A stretch of DNA of 9,537 bases from Bacteroidales bacterium (lineage in GTDB: Bacteria; Bacteroidota; Bacteroidia; Bacteroidales; PUMT01): NCBI GenBank assembly GCA_007132365.1, contig SLOS01000385.1:1-9537 (forward strand), written 5' to 3'. Both the position numbers and the translations under genes were made by a program. Under the pieces are notes generated by a model. It was not told where the DNA came from. It did not search any database and saw only the letters and a program-made list of their open reading frames with translations. Each line of letters starts with the position of its first letter. Position 1 is the first letter of the stretch. Shown piece after piece: positions 4,882 through 9,537 of the stretch.

Positions 4882-7800
4882 ATGATTATGTCACAGGTAA
4901 GAAACATAATATTCAAATACCGGCTTCTGCTTATTGCATTTATTGTATATGCATCGGCAGCGGTACTGGATAAAAACTCGGGAACCCTTGATTCTGAAAA
5001 GGTAAATACCACCCACTTTCAGAAAGTTCTTGACGGTAAATATAACAAAGCACATGAAAACCTTGCAAAAATTGAAGCTATTATAAAAGAACAGGGGCTG
5101 GACGGATTTAAGGCCAATTATGCAGAACAATTCTACGGGTTATATGAGAAAAGCGGCATAGTAATACTCGGTTATCATGATAAGGTACTTAAATTCTGGA
5201 ACAGTAACGTCCTGCCCCTTCAGATAGATGACCCCATCGCAGAGACAGACAAAGAGGTTATCAATCCCGGGAATGGCTGGTTTGTGGTTACCCGTCGAAA
5301 GACAGATGACTCTTTGAACCTGATGGGACTTATTCTTATAAAGCACGATTACGTGTTTGAAAATGAGTTCCTGGTTAATCAATTCCATCACGACTTCAAT
5401 CTGTTTCCTGAAGCAGAACTCAATCTCAGTCCCAAAGGAGAAAATCATATCAAAAATCCCGACGGCGTCTTTCTCTTCGCGATTGAGGAGCCCCAACCAC
5501 CGGTATACCGCAATACTTTCTCCCGGTTTACCTGTTTTATGTATTCTGCAGCATTTTTTATTTTCCTTCTGTTTCTCTATCAGAGTTTCACTGTTTTCAA
5601 ATTCAGCAAATACCTCTCCAGAAATACATGGTTCCTGCTGGTGGTTTTGCTTCTGGTGATAATCCGGTATCTTATGCTTGATTCAGGTTATCCGCAAATC
5701 TTCAAAAATTTCACCATTTTTCAACCCCAGCATTATGCAAAATCATCGTTATTCCCCTCGCTGGGCGATTTTCTTATTAATGCAGTCATTATACTGTTCA
5801 TTGCCATCATTTTTTCTGTCCACTTCAGGTTGCAGGACAGGGAAACCAATCCCCGCAGCACGAAAAGCATAGCCCGGGTAATCATGTTGAGCCTGTTGCT
5901 GGTTGGGTTCATGCTGTTATTCCACTATATGTTCCACGGTCTTATTCATAATTCGAACATACAGATGGAGGTCTACAACTTCTTCTATCTAAACCTGTTA
6001 AGCTTTATAGCTTATCTGATATTAGCTCTTCTGATTGCATCCCTGGTCCTTTTTACCGACCGGATAGTATTTCTTGCATCAACCCTGGTAGAAATCAGAA
6101 GCTTTGTCTTTATAATTTCTGTTACTTTTATCTCAGGAATAATGATCTACGGCGCTGCCGGGAACAACATCAACCCCTACGCAATTTTGTTTTTCATCGT
6201 CCTTGCCGGAAGCATAATCGGTATAAGATACTTCAGGTACCGCTACACCTACTCATTTCAGGTCTTTCTTGTTCTGCTTCTATCAGTTTTCACCCTTGCT
6301 TTTATAACAAATGAAAGCCGGATTAAAGAGAAAAACATTAAGCAGGTACTTGTTGTAAACCTTGCAAATGAACGTGACCAGATTGCCGAATACCTTCTTG
6401 AGGAGATAGAGGCCGGGCTAAATGAAGACAGTGTCATGATATCAGCCCTCTCATCAATGTATTATGATGATTATGATCTGTATGACTATCTGGAAAGCAA
6501 TTATTTCAACGGATATTTCAGAAAATATGATTTGCAGAGTGTAGCATGCGGCCCTGATTTTGATCTCTGGCTGGAGGATATGAATGAGCTCGTAGAATGC
6601 TACCCTTTCTTTTATGACATGATTGATGATTTTGGAGTACCCGTATCTCCAGGTTCCGGATTCTATTTTCTTGATAACCTGACCGGCAGAATAAGCTACC
6701 TCGGCACTATTTCATATGAATTTGATGAATACCCATGGGAAAAAAACCTCTTTATATCGCTCGACAGCAAATTGCTTACCGATCAGCTGGGTTATCCGGA
6801 ACTGCTTATTGAGGGCAAGTTCCCGGGAAACCCGGTAATGGCACATTATTCTCATGCAAAGTACAATAAAGATCAGTTAATTACACGTTCAGGAACCTAT
6901 TCATATACCCTCAATCTGCAATTTGAAACTGAACAGGGTGAAGAGTTTTCTTTTGTAGAAAAGAACAGATATGAGCATCTTGTATATCAGATCGACAGGG
7001 ATAATGTAATCGTTCTGAGCAATCCCAAAACCACCACGATTGATCTGCTGACTTCATTTTCATACAGTTTTGCATTTTTCTACCTGCTATACAGTCTGGC
7101 GCTCCTTATCTGCAAATACCCTGTCAATATCAGAAAGTGGCAGATAGATTTCAAGAACAAGATTAAATTCTCAATGATAGGTGTGCTTTTCCTTTCGCTT
7201 ATTATAATTGGAATCGGCACTGTTTATTATAACATCAGGCAATTTGAGAATAAGCAGTATGAAAATATAAGTGAAAAGATCCAGTCGGTCCTCGTTGACA
7301 TCGAATACAGGCTGGGTCTGGAAAGGGAATTGACCCCTGAAATGAGGGATTATATAACCGGCCTGTTGATGCAGCTCTCAAACGTATTTTACTCCGATAT
7401 TAACCTGTATGATATGCAGGGCAATCTTTATGCTTCATCACGTCCTGAAATATTTGAACTGGGACTGATAGGAGAACAGATGAATCCGGAAGCATATTCG
7501 GAGATGCTGCTCAAAAACAATGCAAGGTTCGTCCATAAAGAGTCTATAAGCAACCTCTCCTATCTTTCTGCATACGTGCCTTTAACAAATGCCGACAATG
7601 AAATTCTGTCCTATCTGAACCTGCCATATTTCACGCGGTCATCTATCCTCACAAAAGAAATATACACCCTTGTAGTTGCAGTGGTCAACATCTACGCAAT
7701 ACTTATCCTGATTACCATCCTTATAGCAATTATCATTTCCAACACAATCACAAAGCCACTTCAACTAATACAAAACAAGCTCCGCCAGCTTTCAATCGGA

Positions 7801-8616
7801 AAGAAAAACGAACAGATAGATTATGAAAGTGATGATGAGATAGGCAACCTGATAAAAGAGTATAACCGGATGGTAGAAGAGCTTGAAAACAGCGCCGACC
7901 TGCTTGCCAGATCCGAGCGTGAAAGTGCATGGAGGGAAATGGCCAAACAGATTGCGCATGAAATCAAAAATCCCCTGACTCCGATGAAGCTGAGCATTCA
8001 GCACCTTCAGAGAGCCTGGGACGATAAGGTTGACAACTGGGATGAAGTCTTAAAAAATACGACCCGCAATCTCGTGGAACAGATAGACCACCTTTCATCA
8101 ATTGCAACGGCTTTTTCGCATTTTGCAAAACTTCCGGGGACAAACAAGGGAAAAGTAAACATCGTGAGCACGATAAAAAATATCTCAGCATTGTTCTCAA
8201 ACACAGACAATATGGAAATAATTGTCAGGCTGAATGGTATCGGAGAGCTGAATGTATCTTCCGACAAGATGCAGCTGAACCGGATATTTATCAACCTGAT
8301 GAAGAATGCCGTCCAGGCTGTCCCAAGGGAAAGGAAGGGCATTATCACAATTGAACTGGTCAGGGAAAAGGAAATGGCGCTTGTAAAGATAACAGATAAT
8401 GGTGAAGGCATCCCTCCAGAATTACGGGATAAGATGTTTACACCTTACTTCACATCAAAATCAGGGGGTACGGGACTGGGTCTTGCCATAGTGAAGAACA
8501 TCGTTGAGCAATCAGGCGGAACAGTAGGATATACCACTGAACACCGCAAAGGAAGCTGCTTCTGGTTCAGGCTTCCGCTTGCATCAGGCGGGAACGCGGA
8601 CAATGACATTCAATAG
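4882..8616 (+). CDS. Large multi-pass membrane sensor histidine kinase (HAMP-HisKA-HATPase, NtrY-like core)
   Basis: This 1244-residue protein is far longer than a typical sensor kinase. Hydrophobicity suggests about 12 helices: 11-29, 213-234, 249-265, 296-313, 332-351, 370-391, 405-424, 433-449, 459-475, 724-744, 763-783 and 928-952. With the N-terminus inside, this predicts three periplasmic regions: 30-212, 476-723 (with C556 and C573) and 784-927, the last probably a Cache/PAS-like sensor. A HAMP linker follows (about 952-1005). The kinase core has phospho-acceptor H1026 in IAHEIKNPLTPMKLS, the N box at 1133-1146 (N1142), DNGEGIP (1172-1178), FTPYFTSK (1186-1193) and GGTGLGLAIVK (1195-1205), so it should be active. 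The H box resembles NtrY-type kinases, pointing to an NtrC-like regulator as partner, but none is adjacent. ATG codons at 4882 and 4888 are both possible starts; the signal sensed is unknown. Confidence 0.93.
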   Translation: MIMSQVRNIIFKYRLLLIAFIVYASAAVLDKNSGTLDSEKVNTTHFQKVLDGKYNKAHENLAKIEAIIKEQGLDGFKANYAEQFYGLYEKSGIVILGYHDKVLKFWNSNVLPLQIDDPIAETDKEVINPGNGWFVVTRRKTDDSLNLMGLILIKHDYVFENEFLVNQFHHDFNLFPEAELNLSPKGENHIKNPDGVFLFAIEEPQPPVYRNTFSRFTCFMYSAAFFIFLLFLYQSFTVFKFSKYLSRNTWFLLVVLLLVIIRYLMLDSGYPQIFKNFTIFQPQHYAKSSLFPSLGDFLINAVIILFIAIIFSVHFRLQDRETNPRSTKSIARVIMLSLLLVGFMLLFHYMFHGLIHNSNIQMEVYNFFYLNLLSFIAYLILALLIASLVLFTDRIVFLASTLVEIRSFVFIISVTFISGIMIYGAAGNNINPYAILFFIVLAGSIIGIRYFRYRYTYSFQVFLVLLLSVFTLAFITNESRIKEKNIKQVLVVNLANERDQIAEYLLEEIEAGLNEDSVMISALSSMYYDDYDLYDYLESNYFNGYFRKYDLQSVACGPDFDLWLEDMNELVECYPFFYDMIDDFGVPVSPGSGFYFLDNLTGRISYLGTISYEFDEYPWEKNLFISLDSKLLTDQLGYPELLIEGKFPGNPVMAHYSHAKYNKDQLITRSGTYSYTLNLQFETEQGEEFSFVEKNRYEHLVYQIDRDNVIVLSNPKTTTIDLLTSFSYSFAFFYLLYSLALLICKYPVNIRKWQIDFKNKIKFSMIGVLFLSLIIIGIGTVYYNIRQFENKQYENISEKIQSVLVDIEYRLGLERELTPEMRDYITGLLMQLSNVFYSDINLYDMQGNLYASSRPEIFELGLIGEQMNPEAYSEMLLKNNARFVHKESISNLSYLSAYVPLTNADNEILSYLNLPYFTRSSILTKEIYTLVVAVVNIYAILILITILIAIIISNTITKPLQLIQNKLRQLSIGKKNEQIDYESDDEIGNLIKEYNRMVEELENSADLLARSERESAWREMAKQIAHEIKNPLTPMKLSIQHLQRAWDDKVDNWDEVLKNTTRNLVEQIDHLSSIATAFSHFAKLPGTNKGKVNIVSTIKNISALFSNTDNMEIIVRLNGIGELNVSSDKMQLNRIFINLMKNAVQAVPRERKGIITIELVREKEMALVKITDNGEGIPPELRDKMFTPYFTSKSGGTGLGLAIVKNIVEQSGGTVGYTTEHRKGSCFWFRLPLASGGNADNDIQ

Positions 8617-8722
8617 GTAAATACCATTTCAGTTAACCGAACCAGATTTCCCGAAGCTGAGGCAGAACGGCAGCCTGAATGAAACTTTCCACCCGCTCTA
8701 TGCGTAAAATTTGTTTTACCAG

Positions 8723-8756
8723 TCTGTATCAGATATCCAAGTAATTGTTATATTTG
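8723..8756 (+). promoter_or_regulatory. Probable promoter for the secreted-protein gene
   Basis: TATATTTG (8749-8756) is a perfect TAnnTTTG -7 box, and the 11 bases TATATTTGTTA are identical to those at the ECF sigma promoter. The best -33 match is TCTG (8723-8726) at a rather long 22-bp spacing. Transcription would start near 8762, with a leader of about 70 bases before the GTG at 8831. The rest of the 214-bp spacer after the kinase gene shows no gene and no convincing terminator. Confidence 0.42.
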
Positions 8757-8830
8757 TTACATTTCAATCCGGAAACAGGCTGTAAATGATTCATTGGTGG
8801 CACTCAAAATAATATGATCAAAGAATTACC

Positions 8831-9537
8831 GTGCTGAGATATAAAATCAAATTCGGGTTTAAGTCAGGTGCAACCAGGGATGTACTGCATACTCTTTTGC
8901 TTTATTGCCTGTTAATATTGTTACTCCTTTCCCCCTCACTTCTTTTTTCGCAGTCTGAGATATCGGGTATCATCAATGAATATTCAGCTGTCGAATCAAT
9001 TGGCGCAGATAATCAGTCCGTTACCGTAAGCAACCCTGAACTTTTCCAGGCTGGTGACACTGTGCTGCTAATACAGATGAAGGGCCTGGGCATCCTTACC
9101 AGTCCCCCGCAAGATTACGGAAAACACCAGGATTTGAATAATGCGGGTAATTATGAATTCCTTCTGGTAGATGAGGTAACAGGTAATACAGTGAGTTTTA
9201 CAAGGGAATTCCTGAAACAATACAATGCTTTCGAAAAAGCCCAGCTAATCAGGGTAAGGGGTTATGAGAATGCAACAGTCACAAGCACGCTGACTGCGCC
9301 GGGATGGGACGGGGAAAAGGGAGGAGTCCTGGCTGTAATTGTCACCAATACCCTTAAACTGGATGCAAACATCGATCTTTCAGCAACAGGCTTCAGAGGT
9401 GGTGAACCGGTAACACTTCCATCCCCGGGCAATATCTGTGCATCTTCCGATCCCTCTGCCTATGAAGGGTTATCTTTTCCGGAAGGCTCTGATAAAGCAG
9501 GGAGAAAGGGAGAAGGTTCGGCAAGCTACTACCTTGA
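8831..9537 (+). CDS. Secreted, probably cell-surface protein of Bacteroidota (N-terminal part, 3' end outside window)
   Basis: The frame is open from 8813 to the window end, after a TAA at 8810. It holds no ATG before 9077, while GTG at 8831 gives a full signal peptide: basic N-region (R3, K5, K7, K11, R16), a leucine-rich core (about 18-33) and an end LLFSQ (37-41), a common Bacteroidota cleavage context. At least 235 codons are present. The mature start has features I recall from very large Bacteroidota surface proteins with gliding-motility or type IX secretion C-terminal domains: GDTVLLIQMKG (75-85), an NYEFLLVDEVTGNTVSF stretch, PGWDGEKGGVLAV (157-169) and NIDLSATGFRGG (180-191). The continuation is probably Gly-rich, beta-stranded and repetitive. 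The C-terminal sorting domain needed to confirm type IX export lies beyond the window, and no enzymatic function is evident. Confidence 0.75.
   Translation, partial: MLRYKIKFGFKSGATRDVLHTLLLYCLLILLLLSPSLLFSQSEISGIINEYSAVESIGADNQSVTVSNPELFQAGDTVLLIQMKGLGILTSPPQDYGKHQDLNNAGNYEFLLVDEVTGNTVSFTREFLKQYNAFEKAQLIRVRGYENATVTSTLTAPGWDGEKGGVLAVIVTNTLKLDANIDLSATGFRGGEPVTLPSPGNICASSDPSAYEGLSFPEGSDKAGRKGEGSASYYL

Noticed and set aside
8007..8411. 134-codon minus-strand frame inside the histidine kinase gene
   Set aside because: It lies opposite the strongly conserved HisKA and HATPase regions, whose plus-strand coding is certain; the reverse translation looks like a shadow.

Overview
The window most likely comes from a Bacteroidota chromosome, probably the Bacteroidales/Marinilabiliales side, although the exact lineage cannot be read from the sequence. 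The evidence is a DUF4783 secreted protein beside rlmH, a very large multi-pass histidine kinase, the opening of a large secreted protein with a signal peptide ending in FSQ, AT-rich leaders without clear Shine-Dalgarno sequences, and promoter elements of the Bacteroidota type (TTTG, about 20 bp, TAnnTTTG). It looks like ordinary chromosome; I see no insertion sequence, tRNA, rRNA, CRISPR array or phage gene.

Layout. 1-1709 (+): the 3' part of an M16 zinc peptidase gene followed after 20 bp by a cation-dependent O-methyltransferase, probably one transcript. 1920-3714 (+): a MerR-type regulator with a cobalamin-binding C-terminus (CarH/LitR type), a 397-bp gene-free spacer, then an ECF sigma factor with a clear promoter. 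3740-4153 (-): a DUF4783 secreted protein, convergent with the sigma gene and divergent from the next gene. 4345-8616 (+): rlmH (23S rRNA methyltransferase), then a 1244-residue, roughly 12-helix sensor histidine kinase with an NtrY-like catalytic core. 8831-9537 (+): the 5' end of a secreted, probably cell-surface protein that starts with GTG and runs off the window.

The most interesting part is the regulator/sigma pair. The MerR protein keeps the cobalamin-binding signatures of CarH (W-x9-EH and ExHxxG) but has Gln right after the motif Trp, where as I recall the Thermus protein has the His used in the light state. The motif AT[A/T][A/T]ACAAGC occurs twice in tandem upstream of the regulator and once upstream of the sigma gene. 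At the sigma gene it opens three in-phase 11-bp repeats just upstream of the promoter, resembling the direct-repeat operator known for CarH. This suggests a self-contained circuit in which a B12 (possibly light) sensor controls itself and an ECF sigma factor, like LitR-LitS of Streptomyces. No carotenoid or photolyase gene is visible, so its targets must lie elsewhere.
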